Program-made: the position numbers and the translations under genes
Part shown: positions 52,718 through 60,943 of the stretch, one piece after another
Layout of the letters: every line of letters starts with the position of its first letter
How positions within the stretch are numbered: the stretch's first letter is position 1
Origin: Clostridium drakei
Lineage (GTDB): Bacteria; Bacillota; Clostridia; Clostridiales; Clostridiaceae
Reading direction: 5' to 3'
Assembly: GCF_000633595.2 (NCBI RefSeq)
Contig: NZ_JIBU02000005.1
Span: 109,640 to 173,639 of the forward strand
Length of the DNA stretch: 64,000 nt
The notes under the pieces: generated by a model
Database searches by the model: none
The model's input: the letters and a program-made list of their open reading frames with translations, nothing else
Told to the model about the DNA's origin: nothing

Positions 52718-53209
52718 ATGAATGATTCAAAAGTAGAAGCAGATCACTTATTCCGCAAAAAAGTATTAGATACCTTAGATAATCAATCATCCATCAATAT
52801 TCAGATGAATTTTTGGTTTAATGAGATGATGATATATCATGGAGTTAGTTATTCTGAATATCGTATAATTAGACTTTTAAGAAAATATGAAAATGGAGTT
52901 GAACCTTCAGTGATTGCTGATAAGCTAGCTATTTTGAGGCAGACTACAACTAATATGGTAGATGGATTGCAAAAAAAATATCTGGTAGAAAGATCGCCTC
53001 ATCCTGTGGATAGAAGGCGTATTTATATAAAGTTAACACCAGAAGGTGTAGAACTTGCCAATAAATTAGTAGAGGAAATGTCTAGTGTACAAAGCAGTGT
53101 ATTAGCTCATTTTGCCAGTGAAGATATGGAAAAATATTTGGACATAAGAACAAAAATTATAAAGTACACAGAAGATGAAATAAAAAAAAGATATACAGAG
53201 GAAAGTTAA
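52718..53209 (+). CDS. MarR-family transcriptional regulator
   Basis: 163 residues. Winged-helix region: SYSEYRIIRLLRKYENGVEP, SVIADKLAILRQTTTNMVDG (recognition helix) and the wing VERSPHPVDRRRIYIKLT with the conserved Asp-Arg-Arg. ATG 52718 behind AGGAGTGAGGA. Probably regulates the neighbouring MFS pump and flavoprotein in response to an aromatic or toxic ligand, as is usual for the family. Confidence 0.88.
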   Translation: MNDSKVEADHLFRKKVLDTLDNQSSINIQMNFWFNEMMIYHGVSYSEYRIIRLLRKYENGVEPSVIADKLAILRQTTTNMVDGLQKKYLVERSPHPVDRRRIYIKLTPEGVELANKLVEEMSSVQSSVLAHFASEDMEKYLDIRTKIIKYTEDEIKKRYTEES

Positions 53210-53278
53210 AAGCTTTTTCTATTAACAAATTTTTGCTTTTAAAGCATACATGGATTTAAACTTCATATTTTATTAATG

Positions 53279-53315
53279 AACTACTGTAAATTCAGTAGTT
53301 TTGTTTTCTTTTTTT
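53279..53315 (+). terminator. Terminator between convergent genes
   Basis: Stem AACTACTG / CAGTAGTT with a TAAATT loop, followed by TTGTTTTCTTTTTTT. Serves the MarR gene; it overlaps the 3' end of the minus-strand MFS gene. Confidence 0.82.
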
Positions 53316-54500
53316 GATAAAGTGAAGTCTATATATTATAAAATGAGAAGTTATTGCCATAAACATAGATATAATACCAACAGTACAAACACCTTTCCAA
53401 CCAAAATTTTGCCAGCATAAAGTACCGAAAAAAGAACCACAAGCTCCACCTATAAAGTAGAAAAACATGAAAACTGTTCCGTTTCGACTTCGCATTGAAT
53501 CACTAAGAGATTGTACTCTTGCCATATTGGAAACTTGTCCGAACTGATTACCCAGATCTAGTATGATAATACCTACGATTAATCCCCATAAATGTAAGCC
53601 TAAAAACCAAAAACATAAATAAGCAAGTGTTGACAGCAAAACACCAATCCCTACAATGAAGCGAGGACTTTTTTTATCAGCCATTTTTCCAATTAGTGGA
53701 GCAGCAATAGCACCAGCAATGCCAGCTAGACCAAACAAACCAGCTTCTCTTGTACCCATATTATAAAATGGAGTTTCAAGTAGAAAAATTAAAGAAGTCC
53801 AGAAAGCACTAAATGCACCAAACATAAAAAAGCCATTTATTGCTGATTCACGTAAGGTACGTTCTTTTTTTATTTGTTTTGGTATAGATTTCATTAATTC
53901 GCTATATGAAATTTTTGAAGTTGGTTGACTTTTAGGAAAAAAATATTTAATTATGATAGCCAGAATTGACATCAATATAGCTGCAAGTAGATAGACAATT
54001 CTCCAGTTGAAAGCTGAACCTATTAATCCACTTAATGTACGTGATAAAAGTATACCCATCAAAAGACCACTCATAAGATTACCAATGATTTTTCCCTGTT
54101 CCTCTTGGTTGGCAAGATGTGCTGCATAAGGGATAATGAGTTGTGGTACTATTGTGGTAAAACCAACAGCAAACATGACAATGAGAAGTAGTACATAAAA
54201 GGGTGACCATGCAGCCATAAGTAATGATATGTCCACTAACAGTAATATGCGTAAAATCATTGATTTTCTTTCAGCCATATCTCCAAGAGGTACAAGCAAT
54301 AAAAGACCAAAAGCGTATCCAATTTGTGTCAGGGTAGCAGCAATTCCAGCCATATTTTGTGTGATATGGAAGGTATCAGCTATTTGTGACTCTAAAGGTT
54401 GAATATAATAGAGATTAGCAACTGCCAATCCGCAAGCAATGGCCATTAAAAGTGTAAGCAATCTGGTTAATACAAAAGATGAATTTTTTGATTGAATATG
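53292..54500 (-). CDS. MFS efflux transporter
   Basis: About 402 residues with 12 membrane segments. TTG start at 54500 fits AAAGGAG at 54512-54518; upstream in-frame ATG codons lie inside the operator palindrome and lack a ribosome site. Motif A is GDMAERKSMILRI after segment 2. The family is that of small-molecule exporters. Downstream of its own MarR repressor gene on the same strand, with a MarR operator between them. The drug or metabolite exported is unknown. Confidence 0.85.
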   Translation of the reverse strand, partial: HIQSKNSSFVLTRLLTLLMAIACGLAVANLYYIQPLESQIADTFHITQNMAGIAATLTQIGYAFGLLLLVPLGDMAERKSMILRILLLVDISLLMAAWSPFYVLLLIVMFAVGFTTIVPQLIIPYAAHLANQEEQGKIIGNLMSGLLMGILLSRTLSGLIGSAFNWRIVYLLAAILMSILAIIIKYFFPKSQPTSKISYSELMKSIPKQIKKERTLRESAINGFFMFGAFSAFWTSLIFLLETPFYNMGTREAGLFGLAGIAGAIAAPLIGKMADKKSPRFIVGIGVLLSTLAYLCFWFLGLHLWGLIVGIIILDLGNQFGQVSNMARVQSLSDSMRSRNGTVFMFFYFIGGACGSFFGTLCWQNFGWKGVCTVGIISMFMAITSHFIIYRLHFIKKRKQNY

Positions 54501-54520
54501 CAATTTATTAACTCCTTTCA

Positions 54521-54557
54521 AAACCAATATTGTATACATACTATACAATATTGGTTT
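54521..54557. promoter_or_regulatory. Large palindrome: MarR operator upstream of the MFS gene
   Basis: Fifteen-base perfect arms AAACCAATATTGTAT (54521-54535) and ATACAATATTGGTTT (54543-54557). Its centre, read on the minus strand, is TGTATAGTATGTATACA, which matches the palindrome in the marR promoter (55016-55032) at 16 of 17 positions. Confidence 0.75.
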
Positions 54558-54563
54558 AAAAAA

Positions 54564-55007
54564 TTACTCCTTCAGTGCTGTTTCAAATTTTAGTAGAAAG
54601 CTTTTTAAAAATAGTAATTGTTCTGCGCTGGAAGAAGATAGAATTTTAGAAATAACGGTTCTGTGCTTTTCGTGAGCAAGTTTATGATTTAGACAAGCCG
54701 TTTTTCCTTTAGTTGTGAGTAACATGAGAATTTTTTTGCTGTCGATTGGGTTTACTTTCTTTTCAATCATTTGTTTTCGTTCAAGCCTTTTGGCAGTTTG
54801 TGATGCAGCACCTCGTGTTATTCCAAGTGTGCGTGCAATTCCTGAAATGTGTAAACCTGGATTATCCATTATGCATTGCAGCATATGTATTTCTGAATGA
54901 TAAAGCTCTGTATCTGTGCCAAATGTTCGAGCTTTGCTATCATTTTCGTAAAATTCACATATTACATCGATCATGAGCTCACTTATTTTATCAATATTTT
55001 GTTTCAT
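54564..55007 (-). CDS. MarR-family repressor of the adjacent MFS pump
   Basis: 147 residues. HISGIARTLGITRGAASQTA is the helix-turn-helix and VNPIDSKKILMLLT the wing. No Shine-Dalgarno precedes the ATG at 55007; the promoter places the transcription start at about the start codon, so the mRNA may be leaderless. Palindromes in its own promoter and before the MFS gene suggest autoregulation and control of the pump. Convincing family member; ligand unknown. Confidence 0.87.
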   Translation of the reverse strand: MKQNIDKISELMIDVICEFYENDSKARTFGTDTELYHSEIHMLQCIMDNPGLHISGIARTLGITRGAASQTAKRLERKQMIEKKVNPIDSKKILMLLTTKGKTACLNHKLAHEKHRTVISKILSSSSAEQLLFLKSFLLKFETALKE

Positions 55008-55013
55008 GCTTTT

Positions 55014-55042
55014 ATTGTATAGTATCTATACATAAGTGTCAA
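55014..55042 (-). promoter_or_regulatory. marR promoter with embedded operator
   Basis: Minus strand: TTGACA (55042-55037) and TACAAT (55019-55014) with a 17-base spacer. The palindrome TGTATAG-TAT-CTATACA (55016-55032) fills the spacer and -10 element, the expected place for a repressor site. The -10 ends seven bases before the start codon. Confidence 0.75.
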
Positions 55043-55149
55043 TAAGTTAGAGTAGTTAAAAATTAAACAAAGTATTTTTAATGACCAAAATATATTTTAA
55101 AAGTTCATAATATTTTAATAAGTAAATATTGATGATATTATCTATTCAT

Positions 55150-55163
55150 AGCAAACGGTTACA
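55150..55163 (-). promoter_or_regulatory. Possible CcpA (cre-like) site
   Basis: Minus-strand TGTAACCGTTTGCT matches the cre consensus TGWAANCGNTNWCA at 12 of 14 positions. Located 37 bases before the malic enzyme start. Single site, so only tentative. Confidence 0.35.
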
Positions 55164-55199
55164 AAAAATCGATATAAAAAATGAAGGGAAGATTTAAAA

Positions 55200-56372
55200 A
55201 TGAATTATTTTGAAGAAAGTTTAAAATTACATGAAAAAAATACAGGGAAAATTGAAGTAGTATCAAAGATTAAGGTTGAGACAAGAGATGATTTAAGTTT
55301 AGCATATACTCCTGGAGTTGCAGAGCCATGTAGAAAAATTCATGAGAATGAAGAAAATGTGTACAAGTATACTTCAAAAGGAAATTTAGTTGCAGTAGTT
55401 ACAGATGGAACAGCAGTATTGGGACTTGGAGATATAGGACCTAAGGCTGGATTACCAGTTATGGAAGGTAAAGCAATTCTATTTAAAGAATTTGCAAATG
55501 TTGATGCATTTCCAATATGTGTAGATACGAAGAATATCGATGATATAGTGAAAACTGTAAAGCTTATAGCGCCAGTGTTTGGTGGAATTAATATAGAAGA
55601 TATAGGAGCTCCAAGATGTTTTGAAATTGAAGAAAGATTAAAGAAAGAGCTTGATATACCTGTATTCCACGATGATCAGCATGGAACTGCGATAGTTGTT
55701 CTTGCAGGTGTGATAAATGCATTGAAAGTAGTTAACAAGAAAATAGAGGATATAAAAGTTGTTATAAATGGTGCAGGAGCTGCAGGAACTGCTATAGCTA
55801 AATTGCTACTTTCTTCAGGAGTAAAGAATCTAATCGCATGTGATAAGGTTGGTATTCTTTATAGAGGAATAGAAAATGTAGATGATGCTAAGAAGGAGCT
55901 TGCAATGGTAACTAATCCAGAGAATATTCAAGGAACTTTAGCAGATGCATTAGTGGGTGCAGATGTATTTATAGGAGTTTCAGCACCAGGAATAATAAGT
56001 CAGGATATGGTAAGATCAATGAACAAGGATTCAATCTTCTTTGCTATGGCAAACCCAACTCCAGAAATAATGCCTGATGAAGCAAAGGCAGCAGGAGCAA
56101 GGGTAGTAGGTACTGGACGTTCAGATTTTCCAAATCAGGTTAATAATGTACTAGCTTTCCCAGGAATATTTAGAGGAGCCTTAGATTGTAGAGCAAAGGA
56201 AATTAATGAAGAAATGAAAATAGCAGCAGCTTATGCTATAGCAAATAGTATTAAAGAAGAAGAGCTAAACGAAAATAATGTAATACCAAGTGCATTGGAC
56301 AAGAAGGTAGCTTCAAATGTAGCAGAAGAAATTATCAAAGCTGCTAGAAAAACTGGCACAGCAAGAGTATAA
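55200..56372 (+). CDS. Malic enzyme, NAD(P)-dependent
   Basis: 390 residues, the short bacterial form. Oxidative decarboxylation of malate to pyruvate. Motifs: LAYTPGVAEPC near residue 35, TDGTAVLGLGDIGP, VFHDDQHGTAIVV with the metal-binding Asp pair, the nucleotide loop INGAGAAGTAIAKLL, and FAMANPTPEI. AAGGGA ribosome site. Followed after 26 bases by a KdgT-type permease, and 1.2 kb later by a CitA/CitB-type two-component system, together resembling a malate or related acid utilisation locus. Confidence 0.93.
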   Translation: MNYFEESLKLHEKNTGKIEVVSKIKVETRDDLSLAYTPGVAEPCRKIHENEENVYKYTSKGNLVAVVTDGTAVLGLGDIGPKAGLPVMEGKAILFKEFANVDAFPICVDTKNIDDIVKTVKLIAPVFGGINIEDIGAPRCFEIEERLKKELDIPVFHDDQHGTAIVVLAGVINALKVVNKKIEDIKVVINGAGAAGTAIAKLLLSSGVKNLIACDKVGILYRGIENVDDAKKELAMVTNPENIQGTLADALVGADVFIGVSAPGIISQDMVRSMNKDSIFFAMANPTPEIMPDEAKAAGARVVGTGRSDFPNQVNNVLAFPGIFRGALDCRAKEINEEMKIAAAYAIANSIKEEELNENNVIPSALDKKVASNVAEEIIKAARKTGTARV

Positions 56373-56398
56373 AAGAAAGAATAAATGGAGGTATAAAA

Positions 56399-57373
56399 AT
56401 GCAAATTCCAATTAAGAAAACACTTGACAAAATTCCAGGCGGCATGATGGTTGTTCCACTTTTTCTAGGGGTGTTAGTTAACACATTTTGTCCACAATTT
56501 TTAAAAATTGGTGGTTTTACGACAGCATTGTTTAGTGCAAGTGCATCATCAACAATTTTAGCTTGTTTTATGTTTTTGATTGGTTCACAGATTAACTTCA
56601 AATTAGCACCAAAGGCAATAAAAAAAGGTGTAATATTAATAACAGGAAAGTTTATAGTAGGTGCTGGTATTGGTATATTTGTAGGAAAAGTTTTTGGTCC
56701 TGCAGGAGTACTTGGGTTATCGCCATTAGCTATTCTTTCAGCACTTACAAATTGTAATGGTGGATTATATGCATCACTTGCATCACAGTATGGTGATGAA
56801 ACAGACGTAGGTGCTTATGCTTTGTTATCTTTAAAAGATGGTCCGTTCTTTACACTTGTTGCATTAGGTGCATCAGGACTTGCACAAGTTCCTTTTAAAG
56901 CACTTGTAGCAGTAATGATTCCAATAGTAATTGGAATGATTTTAGGAAATCTTGATTCTGATATGAGAAAATTCCTTGGAAGCAGTAAAATGTTATTAAT
57001 ACCATTCTTCTCTTTCCCATTAGGGGCAGGAATGAATCTTGCAACTATTGCAAAAGCAGGAGGTCCTGGAATATTATTAGGAGTAATAGCTGCTTTCACT
57101 GGAATAGGAGCATTTATACTTCTTAAATTATTCAAAGAAGAGCCTATAATTGGACTTGCTACAGGTTCAACAGCAGGTAATGCTGTAGCTACTCCAGCAG
57201 CAGTTGCAGCAGCAGATCCAACACTGGTTGCTGTAGCAACAGTAGCCACTGCACAGGTTGCAGCAGCATGTGTAGTATCAGCCATAGTTTGTCCGTTTAT
57301 TGTTACTTATACATTTAAACTGCTTAATAGGAATAAAATGAAAAAGTTAAATAATCAAGCTGCTGCATCATAA
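56399..57373 (+). CDS. 2-keto-3-deoxygluconate permease family (KdgT) transporter
   Basis: 324 residues, about ten membrane segments. The N-terminal IPIKKTLDKIPGGMMVVPLF and middle ALTNCNGGLYASLASQYG and GSTAGNAVATPAAVAAADP are family marks. KdgT itself imports 2-keto-3-deoxygluconate, but the coupling to malic enzyme and to a dicarboxylate/citrate-type sensor suggests the substrate here may be malate or another hydroxy acid. Strong ATGGAGGT. Confidence 0.85.
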   Translation: MQIPIKKTLDKIPGGMMVVPLFLGVLVNTFCPQFLKIGGFTTALFSASASSTILACFMFLIGSQINFKLAPKAIKKGVILITGKFIVGAGIGIFVGKVFGPAGVLGLSPLAILSALTNCNGGLYASLASQYGDETDVGAYALLSLKDGPFFTLVALGASGLAQVPFKALVAVMIPIVIGMILGNLDSDMRKFLGSSKMLLIPFFSFPLGAGMNLATIAKAGGPGILLGVIAAFTGIGAFILLKLFKEEPIIGLATGSTAGNAVATPAAVAAADPTLVAVATVATAQVAAACVVSAIVCPFIVTYTFKLLNRNKMKKLNNQAAAS

Positions 57374-57410
57374 AAAGTTATTAGATAGTTACTAAATTAA
57401 ACATGGAAAA

Positions 57411-57501
57411 GTAGGAGACAATAGTGAAAGAAGTATTATATAATAGGATTGAAATATCTGTTCCTATGTTGATTCTTTCATCTACATTTACGGTCTCCTA
57501 C
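57411..57501 (+). repeat. Long imperfect hairpin between permease and sensor genes
   Basis: Nested pairs: GTAGGAGAC (57411-57419) with GTCTCCTAC (57493-57501), GTGAAAGAA with TTCTTTCAT inside, and TAGGA with TCCTA near the loop. The 91-base structure is followed by GCTTCTGTGTTTTTT, so it may be a terminator; its length also fits a small repeated element. Confidence 0.6.
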
Positions 57502-57568
57502 GCTTCTGTGTTTTTTACGGTTTTATAGAAGACGTTTACTTTTACATAAGAAAGATAGGGTGATGAAT

Positions 57569-59164
57569 ATGAAAAAAGCAATGAAGCTGCAAACAAAGAT
57601 TACTTTATTAGTTATTACAGTTGTATTTGTTTCCATATCTATAATCATCTCTTTTATTGTACCATGGATGACAGGAAACATTGAAAGCAAGGCTAGAACC
57701 AATATTATGAATGTAGCTGAAATGGTAGCTCATTCAAAAGAGATAGTAGATGCACTGGAAGTTAAAGATCCAGAACGAAAGATAGGACCTTATGTTAATA
57801 TACAGCTTAAAAATCTAGAGCAGATTGAGTATATAATTGTAGTGGATAATAATGATATCAGGTATTCTCATCCCAATCCTGAAATGATAGGAAAAAAGTT
57901 TGTAGGAGGGGATGAAAAGAGAGTAGTTCAAAAGGGGGAAACATATATTTCTGAAGCTACGGGAACACTTGGAAAGTCACTTAGAGCATTTGCTCCAATA
58001 TATGATTCGGAAAATAAAAAAGAGATAGGTTTTGTTTCTGTAGGTACACTTACCCACAGTATTGAAACAGCTAAGCATAAAGCTATTTTATACATAATTT
58101 TAATTGGATTAGGCGGACTTATGGTAGGTATAATAGGAGCGTTTTTATTGGCAACTAATATAAAGAATACTTTGCTTGGACTTGAGCCTGAAGAAATAAC
58201 AAGACTTTATAATGAAAAGATGGGAATTCTTGATGCTATTTATGAGGGGTTAGTAGCCGTTGATGCTAAAGGTAAAATTAACCTTATAAATGATTCAGCT
58301 TTAAATATATTACATCTTAAAAATAAAATTAATAAGGATCAGGTTGTAGGGCAGAATGTAGAGGATGTTATTCCCAATACCCGCATGATGAATATACTAG
58401 AAACAGGAAAATGTGAATTTGAAGAAGAGCAGAGACTAAATGATACTATTATAATGACTAACAGGATTCCTATAATTGACAGAGGAAAGGTTGTAGGAGC
58501 TATTGCCAGTTTTAGAGATAAAACAGAAGTGACTAGAATGGCAGAAGAACTTACTGGGGTTAAAAAGATGGCTTGGTCTTTAAGGGCTCAAAATCATGAA
58601 TTTATGAATAAGCTTCATACTATAGCAGGACTCATACAGTTAGAAGAATATAATGAAGCTTTAGAGTTTATATCAGATATAGCAAAAGTAAGGAGCAATA
58701 TAAGTAATATTTTAACGAAGAACATAAAAGATGCTTCATTATCAGCCTTATTATTGTCTAAGTATAATAAAGCTGAGGAATGTAGGGTTAAACTTCAAAT
58801 AGATGAAAATTCAAAGCTTACAAAGATGCCTGAAGGTATGGCTCCTGATGAAATTATATCAGTTATAGGAAACTTAATAGAAAATTCTCTAGATGAAGTT
58901 AAGAATGATGGGACTGGAGTTATATATGTTAAAATAGTTGAAAATGGACATTTGCTCAGTATAAAAATAAAAGACAATGGCGGAGGAATTCCAGTAGAGT
59001 ATAGGGAAAAAATATATGAACAAGGTTTTTCAACAAAAGAAGGACAGCGTGGACACGGTATGTATATTGTAAAGAAAATAATTGATGAATATAACGGTAC
59101 AATAAATTTTGATGTAGACGAAGGGGTCAGCTGGGATATAATTATACCAATGGCAAGAACGTAA
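57569..59164 (+). CDS. Sensor histidine kinase, CitA/DcuS type
   Basis: 531 residues. Membrane segments about 12-34 and 172-194 enclose an extracellular PAS/Cache-like sensor (IEYIIVVDNNDIRYSHPNPE, GTLGKSLRAFAPIYD) typical of di- and tricarboxylate sensors. A cytoplasmic PAS domain about 215-320 precedes the phospho-acceptor His in LRAQNHEFMNKLHTIAGLIQ and an ATPase domain with NLIENSLDEVKN and DNGGGI / GHGMYIVKK. ATG 57569 has the best spacing to AGGGTG; ATG 57563 is a near alternative. Partner of the 59215 regulator. Confidence 0.92.
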   Translation: MKKAMKLQTKITLLVITVVFVSISIIISFIVPWMTGNIESKARTNIMNVAEMVAHSKEIVDALEVKDPERKIGPYVNIQLKNLEQIEYIIVVDNNDIRYSHPNPEMIGKKFVGGDEKRVVQKGETYISEATGTLGKSLRAFAPIYDSENKKEIGFVSVGTLTHSIETAKHKAILYIILIGLGGLMVGIIGAFLLATNIKNTLLGLEPEEITRLYNEKMGILDAIYEGLVAVDAKGKINLINDSALNILHLKNKINKDQVVGQNVEDVIPNTRMMNILETGKCEFEEEQRLNDTIIMTNRIPIIDRGKVVGAIASFRDKTEVTRMAEELTGVKKMAWSLRAQNHEFMNKLHTIAGLIQLEEYNEALEFISDIAKVRSNISNILTKNIKDASLSALLLSKYNKAEECRVKLQIDENSKLTKMPEGMAPDEIISVIGNLIENSLDEVKNDGTGVIYVKIVENGHLLSIKIKDNGGGIPVEYREKIYEQGFSTKEGQRGHGMYIVKKIIDEYNGTINFDVDEGVSWDIIIPMART

Positions 59165-59214
59165 AAAATGGAGAAATTAAGTTATTATTTTTCTTGGTGA
59201 AAGGAGGAAAAAGC

Positions 59215-59895
59215 ATGATTTCAGTAATGATTGTTGAAGATGATCCTATGGTTATGGAGATAAATTCTAAGTTTTTGAAAAGAGTAGAAGGATTTGCTTT
59301 GTATAAATCAGTTTCCAATCTTGATGATGCAAAAAAATTTATATCTATTAAAAAGCCAGATTTAATATTATTAGATGTATATCTTCCTAAAGAAAATGGA
59401 ATGGATTTTTTAAAGTGGATAAGAGGAAAAGAGATAGACATAGATATTATTTTAATTACAGCAGATAAATCTATTGAAAGAATACAGGAAGCTTTTAGAT
59501 ATGGAGTTGTGGATTATCTTATAAAGCCTTTTAGTTTTGAAAGATTTAAAGAAGCACTTATTCAATTTAAAGGTAGATATCAAAAGTTTAAAAGAAGCGA
59601 TGTAGATGTAATTGAACAAAAGGATTTAGATAAGCTTATAGCTAGTTCTAATGTTTCTCAAAATGAAGATGATTTTGCTAAAGGACTTAATAAGTATACT
59701 TATAGATCTATATGGGATGAAATAGAAAAAAGAAATTATAATGATTTTACAGCAGAGGAGCTGGCAGAAAGATTAGGAATAGCAAGAGTAACTGTTAGAA
59801 GATATCTTGAATATATGGAAAAGGAAAATAAAATAGATAAATCCATAGAGTATGGCAAAGTCGGCAGACCACAATATAAGTATCACAAAATTTAA
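59215..59895 (+). CDS. Response regulator, CitB/DcuR (MalR) type
   Basis: 226 residues. Receiver with EDDP, phospho-acceptor in LILLDVYLPKENG, and DYLIKPFSFERF; C-terminal winged-helix with TAEELAERLGIARVTVRRYL. The transcription-factor partner of the 57569 kinase. ATG 59215 behind AAAGGAGG. Presumed target is the malic enzyme/permease operon upstream. All phosphorylation residues are intact. Confidence 0.92.
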   Translation: MISVMIVEDDPMVMEINSKFLKRVEGFALYKSVSNLDDAKKFISIKKPDLILLDVYLPKENGMDFLKWIRGKEIDIDIILITADKSIERIQEAFRYGVVDYLIKPFSFERFKEALIQFKGRYQKFKRSDVDVIEQKDLDKLIASSNVSQNEDDFAKGLNKYTYRSIWDEIEKRNYNDFTAEELAERLGIARVTVRRYLEYMEKENKIDKSIEYGKVGRPQYKYHKI

Positions 59896-59951
59896 TAATG
59901 GGATTATGATACTTATTCTTTGTGTTTGTTATACATAAATCTAAATTTATA

Positions 59952-60056
59952 AAGGGCATTTCTTCATAAATTGTGACATGTTCTTCTTGTATTAAATAAT
60001 TTTTATTATTTAAAGTATCTATACAAGAGAAGAAGTAATAAATTGGAAGTGCCCTT
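59952..60056. repeat. Inverted-repeat element of about 105 bases
   Basis: Terminal AAGGGCATTTC (from 59952) and GAAGTGCCCTT (ending 60056) are the ends of about 40-base imperfect inverted arms (TTCTTCTTGTAT and ATACAAGAGAAGAAG nearer the centre). It contains no gene. Termination of the regulator gene or a small mobile element are both possible. The remaining bases 60057-60199 show no clear feature beyond the next gene's leader. Confidence 0.6.
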
Positions 60057-60199
60057 AATTTATTTGTAAAATAATTGATGTATAGTTTAGTTATCTCAAA
60101 TACAACAATAAATACATAACGATAATCAATAAGTTTTTATTGAAAAACAATAAAAAACATGTTATCTTATACACAAGAATTAAAAGTGAGGTGCTTTTT

Positions 60200-60652
60200 A
60201 TGAAACTAGGATCAACAATTTTATTAAAGATAGCTGTTATTTTTATTGGAAGTCCAGTCCTTGCTTTGTGCATATTTTGGTTGCCTGGATTTGTAAATTA
60301 TTTGTCTTATCCCATTTTGGTAGGGGTGTATGCTACAGCAATATTATTTTTCTTTGCTCTGTATCAAGCGTTAAAACTTTTAAGCTATATTGACAAGAAT
60401 AAAGCTTTTTCAAAGTTATCTGTAAATGCTTTAAAGTATATAAAATATAGTGCAATTACAATTAGCATTTTATATGCAGGACTGATACCATTCTTATTTC
60501 CAATAGCAGATGCAGATGATGCACCAGGTCTTGTAGCATTTCCAATTATTTTTACTTTTGCATCCATTGTGATTGCAGTTTTTGCTGCTGTTCTTCAAAA
60601 GCTTTTAAAAGAAGCTATAAATATAAAACTGGAAAATGACTTAACAGTCTGA
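60200..60652 (+). CDS. DUF2975 membrane protein
   Basis: 150 residues with four membrane segments; the loop LLSYIDKNKAFSKLSVNALKYIKY between segments 2 and 3 is typical of DUF2975. ATG 60200 behind GTGAGGTG. Ends nine bases before an HTH gene, a frequent pairing in Firmicutes in which the HTH protein regulates the pair. Function of the membrane protein is unknown. Confidence 0.83.
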   Translation: MKLGSTILLKIAVIFIGSPVLALCIFWLPGFVNYLSYPILVGVYATAILFFFALYQALKLLSYIDKNKAFSKLSVNALKYIKYSAITISILYAGLIPFLFPIADADDAPGLVAFPIIFTFASIVIAVFAAVLQKLLKEAINIKLENDLTV

Positions 60653-60661
60653 GGTGATATA

Positions 60662-60871
60662 ATGGCTATTATAATTAATTTAGATGTGATGCTGGCTAAA
60701 AGGAAAATGAGTGTAACGGAACTTTCAGAGAAAGTTGGAATAACTATGGCAAATCTCTCTATACTAAAGAACGGAAAGGCAAAAGCTATTCGATTTTCAA
60801 CTTTAGAGGCAATATGTAAAGCTTTGGGATGCCAACCGGGTGATATTTTAGAATACAGAAATGATTTGTAG
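60662..60871 (+). CDS. Small HTH (Xre/YozG-type) regulator
   Basis: 69 residues made of one helix-turn-helix domain: MSVTELSEKVGITMANLSIL then KAIRFSTLEAICKALGCQPGDILEY. Typical of the short regulators encoded after DUF2975 genes. GAGGTGATATA precedes the start. Presumed regulator of its own operon. Confidence 0.9.
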   Translation: MAIIINLDVMLAKRKMSVTELSEKVGITMANLSILKNGKAKAIRFSTLEAICKALGCQPGDILEYRNDL

Positions 60872-60943
60872 GTGAGAAGTTGAATAATGTAAGTAGATTA
60901 GTTAAGTATTGAATAAAGTTCATTTGAGGAGATAGTATTTATT

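Noticed and set aside
56815..57285. 156-codon antisense frame inside the KdgT-type gene
   Set aside because: Mirror of an Ala-rich membrane protein; no promoter or ribosome site.
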